From an uncultured Lachnospiraceae bacterium (GTDB lineage: Bacteria > Bacillota > Clostridia > Lachnospirales > Lachnospiraceae), in NCBI GenBank assembly GCA_947625995.1, contig CANQQN010000013.1, positions 1 through 17,357 of the forward strand: DNA of 17,357 nt. The letters are read 5' to 3'. Positions 7,189 to 13,180 of the stretch are shown here, one piece after another; position 1 is the stretch's first letter; every line of letters begins with the position of its first letter. The position numbers were made by a program, and so were the translations under genes. The notes beneath the pieces were generated by a model. The model was not told where the DNA came from. It ran no database searches and saw nothing but the letters and a program-made list of their open reading frames with translations.

Positions 7189-8286
7189 TTACTTCACATA
7201 TTCCTTGGTAAACCCGTTCCGGCTGTTGGTGACCGTAAAAGAGCCGTCCTTTTTTGCCCTGATATGAATATAGGGCGTAGCAGTCACAAGGCCGCCGATA
7301 TTCGCGCAGTAATCCTTCGGCGAATTACTGTTCTGCTGACCGCCGGACACAAAGTATTCCGTCTGCCAGAGGCCCTCTAGACGAGGCGCCTTTCGCATAC
7401 TGTCGATTCCGATGGAATCTCCCACCTTATGTCCTTTGGCGCCAAGACTTACGATCACCGCCCGGGGATTCAGGCCAAATGCCTCCGCCTCCGAACAGCC
7501 GGAAAGACAGTAAAAATACTCACCCAGCCACCGGGGAATGGACTGCGTATGATGAGTCGCGATGCATACATCCACCTCGCCTATAAGGTTTACAGGATAA
7601 AAAAGCTCTCCCGAAAGATTCCATGTAAGATCCGCAAGGTTTGCGAGCCGGAACTGTCCGTACTTAAAGATCATACCCATGGATTGGCTGTCCTCCGTAT
7701 CGTCCTCCATTCTCTTGTCAGGCGCTTTTGCCCTGACATCTGTCGGCTCGCCGGCTTTCGGATTGCCTGTCATAGGCGTCCTGATGATCTCGCCGTTGGC
7801 ACACACCACATCGCAGATCAGTTCTTCGTCGATCTCAACCCTGTCTCCGCATTTGACCACAATGTGATTGCCTCTGCTGCGCACCGCGCAGTATTCATCG
7901 TATCTCCTGTCGTCGTCCTGCCCCACAAATTCAATCTCGTCATCATGAAGGAACGGATATCTGCGAGTCATCCACCAATCGTTGTCGTGTCCGTAGACAA
8001 AGCTTTTGCCCTTGTCAACAAAATTACGGATCGGCAATGCAGCCGCAATACCAGCAGCCGCGCCCATATGATCCTCTTCAAAATGCGATACGATCAGATA
8101 ATCGATCCCCTTCACTCCTTTTTCATGGGCAAACTTCAGAATACGGTCTGTTGTTGTCCTGCCGCCCGTATCATACAGCAGTACTTGTCCCGAAGGAGTA
8201 ATCATCATTGTTGCATTTCCCAGTCCTACATCCAGACAATAAATATCGAAGTAGTCCCGGGGTTCCATAAACCCTTTTTCCGCCAT
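7189..8286 (-). CDS. MBL-fold (metallo-beta-lactamase superfamily) hydrolase, ComEC-domain-like
   Basis: A 365-aa cytoplasmic protein (no signal peptide) and the first gene of the sugar operon. FDIYCLDVGLGNATMM (13-28) and LLYDTGG (36-42) match the start of ComEC-type MBL domains. The metal motif is SHFEEDH (67-73), i.e. H68-x-E70-x-D72-H73, with Glu where classical MBL enzymes have the second His. Later ligands appear at LADLTW (D219) and ATHH (H245/H246), followed by a helical part and PRAVIVSLGAKGHK (274-287). The start at 8286 is chosen over 8307 because AGGAGG (8295-8300) lies 8 nt before it. MBL enzymes hydrolyse esters, lactones, phosphodiesters or thioesters. In this operon a role on a sugar lactone or sugar ester is an attractive guess, not a demonstrated function. 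Confidence 0.85.
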   Translation of the reverse strand: MAEKGFMEPRDYFDIYCLDVGLGNATMMITPSGQVLLYDTGGRTTTDRILKFAHEKGVKGIDYLIVSHFEEDHMGAAAGIAAALPIRNFVDKGKSFVYGHDNDWWMTRRYPFLHDDEIEFVGQDDDRRYDEYCAVRSRGNHIVVKCGDRVEIDEELICDVVCANGEIIRTPMTGNPKAGEPTDVRAKAPDKRMEDDTEDSQSMGMIFKYGQFRLANLADLTWNLSGELFYPVNLIGEVDVCIATHHTQSIPRWLGEYFYCLSGCSEAEAFGLNPRAVIVSLGAKGHKVGDSIGIDSMRKAPRLEGLWQTEYFVSGGQQNSNSPKDYCANIGGLVTATPYIHIRAKKDGSFTVTNSRNGFTKEYVK

Positions 8287-8328
8287 AAGTAATTCCTCCT
8301 GTCTCATTGCTATGCAATGTTTATATTA

Positions 8329-8349
8329 TTAGTAAACACTATTTACTAA
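8329..8349. promoter_or_regulatory. Operator O1 for the ROK regulator
   Basis: A perfect dyad: TTAGTAAA (8329-8336), 5-bp spacer, TTTACTAA (8342-8349). It covers the -10 element and part of the spacer of the operon promoter. Its layout resembles operators of XylR-type ROK repressors in Bacillota, which also begin TTAG and end CTAA. Assignment to the adjacent ROK gene is inferred from position. Confidence 0.75.
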
Positions 8350-8359
8350 CATTTGTCAA
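8331..8359 (-). promoter_or_regulatory. Sigma-A promoter of the seven-gene sugar operon
   Basis: On the minus strand, a perfect TTGACA (8354-8359) is followed after 17 bp by TTTACT (8331-8336, 4 of 6 consensus). Transcription should begin near 8324, leaving a leader of roughly 38 nt that holds the AGGAGG for the MBL-fold gene. Both elements lie inside operators, so a bound repressor would block RNA polymerase. Confidence 0.75.
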
Positions 8360-8372
8360 TACTTTTTACTAA
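8352..8372. promoter_or_regulatory. Operator O2, imperfect second copy
   Basis: TTTGTCAA (8352-8359, 6 of 8 matches to TTAGTAAA), 5-bp spacer, then an exact TTTACTAA (8365-8372). The same 5-bp spacing and a centre-to-centre distance of 23 bp from O1, about two helical turns, argue for cooperative binding on one DNA face. It covers the operon -35 element. Confidence 0.65.
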
Positions 8373-8378
8373 TTTGTA

Positions 8379-8407
8379 TAGAAAAAATTGAAAAAGTATG
8401 CTATACT
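8379..8407 (+). promoter_or_regulatory. Extended -10 promoter of the ROK regulator gene
   Basis: TATACT (8402-8407) preceded by TGC makes an extended -10; the -35 at 17-bp spacing is weak (TAGAAA, 8379-8384). The predicted start of transcription near 8414 gives a leader of about 55 nt before the ATG at 8469. The promoter lies just outside O2, so the regulator may escape full repression or be mildly autoregulated. Confidence 0.5.
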
Positions 8408-8468
8408 GCTTTTAAAAGTATTTATGATTGAAAACAAAAAATCCCAATGCATCTTCAGGAGAACATTT

Positions 8469-9662
8469 ATGCCGACATCTGTTAAAAACCTACAATATTT
8501 AAAGGCAACCAATCAGGCTTCTATCTTAAGGCATCTTGCGACAATGGGCCCCACCAGCCGCGTCGAACTTGCCCACAAGCTGGGGCTTTCCAAAATGGCT
8601 ATCACCAATCTGGTTGCCGATATGATCCAAGACGATCTGGTCTTTGAGACAGATCAGAAAATCTCCCACAACGGCATGACCGGCCGCAAATCCATCGCAC
8701 TGGACATACCGGACTGCAGGATCAACGCCGTCGGGCTGTTTATTGAACGTTTCGCCATTCACTGCAACGCAATGGATATTAAGGGCCGCCAATTTTATTA
8801 CGACAAGCTTCCTATTCCTCCTGAGTCGGACAATGCGGCAGCAATGGAGATTATATTCCGGCTGCTTGACCGTCTTTTTCAAAAATATTCCGAAGACACG
8901 TTTTCCGGGATCGGGATTTCTTCCATCGGCCCTGTAGACTTAAATTCCGTTACCATTCTGCATCCTACAAACTTTTATCATATTTCCAATCTGCCTGTGG
9001 GAAAATTTCTGCGCGAAAAAACACGTCTTCCGATCTTTATGCTAAACTGCATGAGCGCAGCGGCGCTGGCAGAGCGGCTATACGGAAATGCTAAAAATTG
9101 CAATCACGTCGTGTATCTCGGTCTCGGTTCCGGTGTCGGCGCCGGCGCCGTGATCAACGGAAACATCTTTACAGGTTCCAAAGGCTTCGCAAGTGAGCTT
9201 GGACACATGTCCATTGATCCTATACGGGGCCGTAAATGCTTCTGTGGACAGCGCGGCTGTCTGGAAACCTATACCAGTACTTATTCTATCCTGAAAAGGC
9301 TTCGCTATCCGTCCATGGAACAGTTATTAAAAGATATTGAAGCCAATTGCTTCACTGACAAAGCGCGGGAAGAGCTTTCCACCTTTTATCAGGCCGTGCG
9401 CAGCGCCATTATTGCCATCGCGAATATTTACGATCCTGAAATGATCGTTGTGGGCGATCAGGGCAGTCAGCTTTTGGAACCTTATCTCCCGAAATTACAA
9501 AAGGAACTCCACATCCTGATGATCCAACATGATCTTCATGATATTACACTGACTACTTCCGCGTTCCAGAATCAGACCTCTCTGATCGGCGCCCCCAGCA
9601 TTATTTTTGACCGGATCTTTTCCAAAGTACTGCCGCCCTTCAACGGCATAAAAGCTTCCTGA
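8469..9662 (+). CDS. ROK-family transcriptional regulator (XylR/NagC type)
   Basis: A 397-aa sugar-responsive repressor. An N-terminal winged helix-turn-helix (about 15-62, with RVELAHKLGLSKMAITNLV) binds DNA. A ROK sugar-kinase-like domain follows, with GLGSGVGAGAVINGNIFTG (218-236), ELGH (243-246) and the zinc motif CFCGQRGC (257-264), whose ligands H246, C257, C259 and C264 are all present. The segment where ROK kinases have a catalytic Asp (NDxNA) reads LNCMSAAALAE (192-202), so kinase activity is very unlikely. The start at 8469 is chosen because AGGAGA lies 6 nt upstream; earlier in-frame starts (TTG 8388, ATG 8424) have no binding site and overlap the promoter. It is divergent from the sugar operon and surely its regulator; the sugar ligand is unknown. 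Confidence 0.94.
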   Translation: MPTSVKNLQYLKATNQASILRHLATMGPTSRVELAHKLGLSKMAITNLVADMIQDDLVFETDQKISHNGMTGRKSIALDIPDCRINAVGLFIERFAIHCNAMDIKGRQFYYDKLPIPPESDNAAAMEIIFRLLDRLFQKYSEDTFSGIGISSIGPVDLNSVTILHPTNFYHISNLPVGKFLREKTRLPIFMLNCMSAAALAERLYGNAKNCNHVVYLGLGSGVGAGAVINGNIFTGSKGFASELGHMSIDPIRGRKCFCGQRGCLETYTSTYSILKRLRYPSMEQLLKDIEANCFTDKAREELSTFYQAVRSAIIAIANIYDPEMIVVGDQGSQLLEPYLPKLQKELHILMIQHDLHDITLTTSAFQNQTSLIGAPSIIFDRIFSKVLPPFNGIKAS

Positions 9663-9697
9663 AATCCGGAAACAAAATATCGGTATTAGCAGAAAAA

Positions 9698-9722
9698 CGG
9701 CAGCTCATGTTATGAGCTGCCG
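9698..9722 (-). terminator. Intrinsic terminator, probably bidirectional
   Basis: A perfect 11-bp stem, CGGCAGCTCAT (9698-9708) with 9712-9722, around a 3-nt loop. On the minus strand it runs directly into TTTTT, ending the GNAT transcript. On the plus strand it lies 35 nt after the ROK stop, followed by a looser T-rich stretch (9730-9748), so it may also end the ROK transcript. Confidence 0.8.
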
Positions 9723-9858
9723 CCATGATTGTCTTTTGTATATTTTATTTTCTGTCTTTTGTGATACAAACAGAAGCATTTTCCAATACTGTTGTTTCGG
9801 GTTATGTTTCCTGTCTTCCGATTCTTGTACCAACCCGGTCGTCAAACGCATGCACCGA

Positions 9859-10404
9859 TCATAAGATCTTGAAATATTGATGCATGTTTTCACTTTTCTG
9901 CAGTTCCCTGAACCCATAATCTTCATACAGCCGACAGAGCTTCGGCTCGTCCTTGCATTCGATCAGCGCACAACTGCAGGTAATACGCTTTTTTACCTCA
10001 TAAATGATCTCAAACGCTCGATCCAGAAGCTGCACCGCAGAAATATCTCCGGCTGCGTCATCTTCCCCCGGCTGTCCTATATATTTCCCAAGTTGGCCGA
10101 TCAGGATAAAATGCGCCATGCCGGATTCCCTTTTCATCCCGTTGAACAGTTTTCGACGCTTGGCACCGGAGACCATATCCGTCAGCGCGACGATTTTGTT
10201 GGAGAGAGTAAAGTAACCGTCCACACTGATTATTCCTTTATGAAAATAGTTTTCTCTGTTGATCAGCAAGTAGATCGAACACCACCCGCGTTTTTCATAT
10301 GTAACTGCTTTTGTCTGTAAGAAGCTCTCAATATCCCTGTCCTTTGTACAACGATAGCTTTTCAATACCTCTTCTATCTGTTTGGAGGGTATCTCTTCTA
10401 TCAC
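9859..10404 (-). CDS. GNAT-like N-acetyltransferase, possible toxin partner
   Basis: A 181-aa protein starting at GTG, whose first bases overlap the upstream stop as GTGA; no other early start exists. The layout resembles small GNAT proteins: a helical N-terminus (RDIESFLQTKAVTYEKRG, about 23-40), beta strands with GYFTLSNKIVAL (63-74), AHFILIGQLGKYIG (about 97-110, equivalent to the beta-4 strand), and CSCALIECKDEPKLCRLYEDYGF (motif B, with the terminal Tyr-x-x-x-GF). The acetyl-CoA loop (R/Q-x-x-G-x-G/A) is not recognisable; the equivalent region reads GEDDAAGDISAVQLL. The linked small ORF, shared promoter and terminator suggest a TacAT-like toxin-antitoxin pair, but an ordinary small acetyltransferase is also possible. 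About 137 nt of apparently noncoding sequence separate it from the terminator at 9698-9722. Confidence 0.75.
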   Translation of the reverse strand: MIEEIPSKQIEEVLKSYRCTKDRDIESFLQTKAVTYEKRGWCSIYLLINRENYFHKGIISVDGYFTLSNKIVALTDMVSGAKRRKLFNGMKRESGMAHFILIGQLGKYIGQPGEDDAAGDISAVQLLDRAFEIIYEVKKRITCSCALIECKDEPKLCRLYEDYGFRELQKSENMHQYFKIL

Positions 10405-10571
10405 TTTTCGAAGCGGCCAGAGTATTCCTCTAATATCTTTATTCCTTCCTCATAATAATGGGTATTGATCTCCCGCTTCGGGGTCGGATCCTCCATGGCC
10501 GCAATCAATCTGTCAACTGCTTCCTCGCTGAGCACCATTTTTCTTGTAATTGAATCTGTTGACACTGACAT
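10401..10571 (-). CDS. Small protein upstream of the GNAT gene, candidate antitoxin
   Basis: A small charged protein: TRKMVLSEEAVDRLIAAMEDP followed, after a short basic segment, by a second acidic helix ending EEYSGRFEK. The first helix plus a Pro-containing turn recalls the C-terminal toxin-binding part of DUF1778-type antitoxins, but no ribbon-helix-helix region is visible. The start is uncertain. The ATG at 10571 has AAGGAGG only 2 nt away. A GTG at 10565 has the same site at an ideal 8 nt. An ATG at 10658 (85 aa) has AGGAAGGA about 10 nt upstream and begins about 35 nt after the predicted transcription start. I use 10571 as a compromise. Its TGA overlaps the acetyltransferase GTG, so the two are coupled. 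Confidence 0.6.
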   Translation of the reverse strand: MSVSTDSITRKMVLSEEAVDRLIAAMEDPTPKREINTHYYEEGIKILEEYSGRFEK

Positions 10572-10692
10572 CGCCTCCTTTTCTGTGGTCTGTAAGGAAC
10601 TGCCTGACAAACGCCGTTTCAATGACCTGTGATCGCCGGACAATTCCTCTCCCGTCATCCGGATAAAATCCTTCCTCTATATTTTAAGCTTC

Positions 10693-10728
10693 TGTATGTA
10701 TTGTATCATACATTCATTTTGTTGTAAA
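10693..10728 (-). promoter_or_regulatory. Promoter of the GNAT gene pair with an overlapping dyad
   Basis: On the minus strand, TTTACA (10723-10728) is followed by 17 bp and TACAAT (10700-10705), each 5 of 6 to consensus. A dyad, TGTATG (10693-10698) and CATACA (10707-10712) with 8-bp spacer, covers the -10 element. This is where an autoregulating antitoxin would be expected to bind. Confidence 0.65.
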
Positions 10729-10757
10729 CAGATTTTGTCGGAATCTGTAAAATACAG
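10728..10757. repeat. Overlapping inverted repeats upstream of the GNAT-pair promoter
   Basis: ACAGATT (10728-10734) and AATCTGT (10742-10748) form a perfect 7-bp dyad with a 7-bp spacer, touching the -35 element. CTGTA (10745-10749) and TACAG (10753-10757) form a second dyad that overlaps it. They may be operator sites; the role is inferred only from position. Confidence 0.45.
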
Positions 10758-10793
10758 CAAGTCCTTTGCCCACTGAATCCTTTGATAAAAGAA

Positions 10794-10840
10794 AACAGGA
10801 GCATCTGCGTCGTGCTTGCACGAAAGCAGTTGCTCCTGTT
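10794..10840 (-). terminator. Intrinsic terminator of the infC-rpmI-rplT operon
   Basis: A 15-bp outer stem with one mismatch (AACAGGAGCA, 10794-10803, with TGCTCCTGTT, 10831-10840, extended by CTGC/GCAG) and an inner CGTG/CACG stem. On the minus strand it ends in TTTTCTTTTA. It lies 58 nt after the rplT stop. Confidence 0.85.
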
Positions 10841-10898
10841 ATATTTTCATGTCTTATCTCTTATCGAACATTAGCAGTTCCATAAGCATGTCTTAATC

Positions 10899-11255
10899 TT
10901 ACGCAATCTTGCTTTTTGCCAACTCTGCCAGCGTTGCGAAGCCTTCCGCATCGTTGACAGCCATCTCTGACAGCATCTTTCTGTTCATCTCAACGCCTGC
11001 CAGCTTCAGTCCGTACATAAATTTGCTGTAGGAAAGGCCGTTGATACGAGCCGCCGCGTTGATACGGGCAATCCACAGACGCCTGAACTGGCGCTTTTTC
11101 TCCTTACGTCCTGCATATGAGGATGCAAGGGCTCTCATCACAGACTGCTTTGCGATTCTATATTGTTTGGATCTGGCGCCTCTGTAGCCTTTTGCCAGCT
11201 TTAATACGCGATTGTGTTTCTTTTTAGCGTTCATTCCGCCTTTTATTCTTGCCAT
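10899..11255 (-). CDS. rplT: 50S ribosomal protein L20
   Basis: 118 aa, the normal length. MARIKGGMNAKKKHNRVLK, the basic GYRGARSKQYRIAKQSV region and RQFRRLWIARINAAAR are diagnostic of L20, an early assembly protein that binds 23S rRNA. AAGGAGG lies about 9 nt upstream of the ATG. It is the last gene of the infC operon, 24 nt after rpmI, and in Bacillota L20 is the repressor that acts on the operon leader. Confidence 0.99.
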   Translation of the reverse strand: MARIKGGMNAKKKHNRVLKLAKGYRGARSKQYRIAKQSVMRALASSYAGRKEKKRQFRRLWIARINAAARINGLSYSKFMYGLKLAGVEMNRKMLSEMAVNDAEGFATLAELAKSKIA

Positions 11256-11279
11256 GTCTCTTTTCCTCCTTCACTGCTC

Positions 11280-11477
11280 TTAGATATAAGGCAAAATCTT
11301 CTTCATGTTTTTCACATTGGTCGGATCGGCAATGGTTGCTTTTCTAAGATTTCTCTTTCTTTTCTGTGATTTCTTGGTCAAGATATGGCTCTTGTAAGCT
11401 TTCATTCTCTTCAGCTTACCGGTACCGGTCTTATGAAATCTTTTTGCTGCTGCTCTGCTCGTTTTAATTTTTGGCAT
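11280..11477 (-). CDS. rpmI: 50S ribosomal protein L35
   Basis: 65 aa, with the family pattern MPKIKTSRAAAKRFHKTGTGK, a highly basic middle and the C-terminal MKKILPY. Normal length, with AAAGGAGG upstream. It sits between infC (27-nt gap) and rplT in the standard order. Confidence 0.99.
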   Translation of the reverse strand: MPKIKTSRAAAKRFHKTGTGKLKRMKAYKSHILTKKSQKRKRNLRKATIADPTNVKNMKKILPYI

Positions 11478-11504
11478 CGTATTTTCCTCCTTTAACTGTA
11501 TCGC

Positions 11505-12011
11505 CTATCTCTTTTCACTCAAAAACATCATCATGCTGCGCCCTTCCATCTTTGGAGCCTTATCCACAATGGCAACATCCGACAGCATTTCCGCAAACTT
11601 ATCCAAGATCACTTTGCTCGTCTGCACATGCGTCATCTCTCTGCCGCGGAACCGCAATGTGACTTTTACGCGAGCGCCTTTTTCAATAAATTTGCGGGCA
11701 GCATTGACTTTCGTGTTCAGATCATTGGTATCGATGTTGGGTGACATCCGGATCTCCTTGATCTCAATGATCTTCTGCTTTTTTCTGGCATCCTTTTCCT
11801 TACGCGCCTGCTCATAACGATACTTGCCGTAATCGATGATCTTGCATACGGGAGGCTTCGCCCCCGGTGCGATCTTTACCAGATCCAGTTCTGCTTCCTG
11901 CGCCATCTTCAGCGCTTCCTTCGCGGACACAATGCCAAGCTGCTGTCCATTTTCCCCGATCAGACGTACCTCTCGGTCTCGAATCTGCTCATTGATCATT
12001 AACTCGCTGAT
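11505..12011 (-). CDS. infC: Translation initiation factor IF-3, probably with an AUC start codon
   Basis: IF-3 binds the 30S subunit and enforces start-codon and initiator-tRNA fidelity. The N-terminal domain (INEQIRDREVRLIG, EALKMAQEAELDLVKIAP, PPVCKIIDYGKYRYE), the charged linker and the C-terminal domain (IRMSPNIDTNDLNTK, KGARVKVTLRFRGREM) are complete. The first in-frame ATG is at 11999 (164 aa), but GGAGGTG (12019-12025) is 19 nt away from it and no nearer site exists. Four codons upstream, ATC at 12009-12011 lies exactly 7 nt after that site, and no ATG, GTG or TTG occurs in frame between it and the upstream TAA. Rare start codons (AUU in E. coli and in Geobacillus) are known for infC and let IF-3 repress its own translation. 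The predicted product is 168 aa, beginning MSELMINEQIRD. Confidence 0.95.
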   Translation of the reverse strand: MSELMINEQIRDREVRLIGENGQQLGIVSAKEALKMAQEAELDLVKIAPGAKPPVCKIIDYGKYRYEQARKEKDARKKQKIIEIKEIRMSPNIDTNDLNTKVNAARKFIEKGARVKVTLRFRGREMTHVQTSKVILDKFAEMLSDVAIVDKAPKMEGRSMMMFLSEKR

Positions 12012-12052
12012 AGTAGTACACCTCCATTATCAAACCATCCTTCAACCTTTTC

Positions 12053-12182
12053 CCGCTTTTTATCTTAGCAAATAAAAAGCGGATAGTCAGACTATCCGCC
12101 AAAAGTACATCATAAAAATACTCTGTTTTATAACCCGAGTCACAGATCTGTGCTAAGGTGAGAGCGGACACTCTGCTTTCAT
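12053..12182 (-). ncRNA. infC-operon leader with transcription attenuator (probable L20 leader)
   Basis: The predicted leader runs from near 12184 to 12012. It contains an intrinsic terminator: GCGGATAG/CTATCCGC (12079-12099) followed on the minus strand by TTTTTATTT. A perfect 11-bp alternative hairpin, 12053-12063 with 12072-12082, uses the terminator's second arm and T run and would act as antiterminator. Upstream there are further small stems: AGAG/CTCT and the palindrome CACAGATCTGTG. In B. subtilis the same operon is controlled by L20 through leader attenuation. Identity with the Rfam L20 leader is likely but was not tested. Confidence 0.7.
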
Positions 12183-12190
12183 ACTCAACT

Positions 12191-12219
12191 AAAATAGCAT
12201 ACTTTTTCCTTATTGTCAA
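12191..12219 (-). promoter_or_regulatory. Strong sigma-A promoter of infC-rpmI-rplT
   Basis: A perfect TTGACA (12214-12219), 17-bp spacer, and TATTTT (12191-12196) preceded by TGC as an extended -10. It gives a leader of about 173 nt before the infC start. Confidence 0.85.
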
Positions 12220-12295
12220 CAAATAGACGCCATTTTTTTCATAATCTCATCCAACGTACAAGGACTCTGTAAACCCCGAATAAAACTGCCGCGCT

Positions 12296-13180
12296 TTATA
12301 AACGGCTTTCGTCCTCCCCGGACAGTTCCCGGCTTTTGGTCCCCCTGTTTTTCCTATGTCCGGCCAAAAGCATGATCGCCGCGAAAACAGCCAATGCCAC
12401 AGACAGCAGTTGGGAAACAGGAAGCCCCACCACCGGCAGCAACAGTTGGTCGGTGCGCAGTCCCTCGATCCACCCGCGGCCAAGCCCATATCCCAACAGA
12501 TAGAGCAGGATCAGTTCCCCGTCAAATTTTTTATGTTTCCTGTAGAAGAAAATAAACAGCAAAAGACAGAGATTCCATAAGGATTCATACAAAAAAGTCG
12601 GATGCACCTGAATATAGCCATCCGTCATGTGGGCAAGCATTTCATCCGTAACGTCCGCCCGCCGCACAGCCGACAATGGCAGACGCATGGCAAACAAACT
12701 ATCCGTATAGCCGCCGAAAGCCTCCCTGTTAAAAAAGTTCCCCCAGCGGCCCATAATCTGTCCCACCAAAAGCCCCATACAGAACGTATCCGCCACAAGC
12801 AGAAACGACATTTTTTTCGCTTTCGTATAGATCCAAACAGAAATGACAGAAGCGATAATGGCGCCGTAGATGGCGATGCCGCCTTCCCTGTAGTTAAGGA
12901 TTTCCGTCAGATGGTTCCTGTAGTAATCCCACTTGAATGCCACATAATAGATTCTGGCACCGATGATCCCTGCCACAATGGCGATCATCATCAGATTGAA
13001 TATCCGGTCCATATCCTGCCCGGTGCGCTTTGCCTCATGCAGGCTAAGCAAAAGCCCAAACAGCATACCCATGGCGATCACTACCCCGTAATAGGCAATC
13101 TCCACGCCGAATATGTGAAAGCTTTTCCCAACGTGTTCCAGATCAATATGCAGATGAGGAAAAGCGATGCTGTAATCCAT
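12296..13180 (-). CDS. lgt: Prolipoprotein diacylglyceryl transferase
   Basis: A 294-aa multi-spanning membrane enzyme that moves diacylglycerol from phosphatidylglycerol to the lipobox cysteine of prolipoproteins, the first step of lipoprotein maturation. The Lgt signature GRWGNFFNRE (144-153, R145) is intact, with GARIYYV (74-80), EGGIAIYGA (99-107), HPTFLYESLWN (193-203) and GLGRGWIEGLRTD (232-244, R235). About seven membrane segments are visible. A polar tail follows at 275-294. The start at 13180 is preferred over 13198 because GGAGG is 6 nt upstream. It follows ychF by 73 nt with no terminator between, so the two are probably cotranscribed. It would lipidate the substrate-binding protein described above. 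Confidence 0.97.
   Translation of the reverse strand: MDYSIAFPHLHIDLEHVGKSFHIFGVEIAYYGVVIAMGMLFGLLLSLHEAKRTGQDMDRIFNLMMIAIVAGIIGARIYYVAFKWDYYRNHLTEILNYREGGIAIYGAIIASVISVWIYTKAKKMSFLLVADTFCMGLLVGQIMGRWGNFFNREAFGGYTDSLFAMRLPLSAVRRADVTDEMLAHMTDGYIQVHPTFLYESLWNLCLLLFIFFYRKHKKFDGELILLYLLGYGLGRGWIEGLRTDQLLLPVVGLPVSQLLSVALAVFAAIMLLAGHRKNRGTKSRELSGEDESRL

Noticed and set aside
8286..8400. Catabolite-responsive (cre) element in the divergent promoter
   Set aside because: I looked for the TGNAANCGNWNNCA pattern and found no acceptable match; the symmetry present is explained by the ROK-type dyads.
8388..8468. Earlier TTG or ATG starts for the ROK regulator
   Set aside because: They overlap the predicted promoter and have no binding site, whereas the ATG at 8469 has AGGAGA 6 nt upstream.
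9705..9926. 73-codon minus-strand open frame after the GNAT gene
   Set aside because: It overlaps the GNAT 3' end in another frame, ends inside the terminator hairpin and has no recognisable domain or ribosome binding site.
11989..12222. 77-codon minus-strand open frame in the infC leader
   Set aside because: Its start lies upstream of the predicted transcription start and within the promoter, and it overlaps the attenuator and the infC start. A 9-codon frame from the ATG at 12182 has no ribosome binding site.
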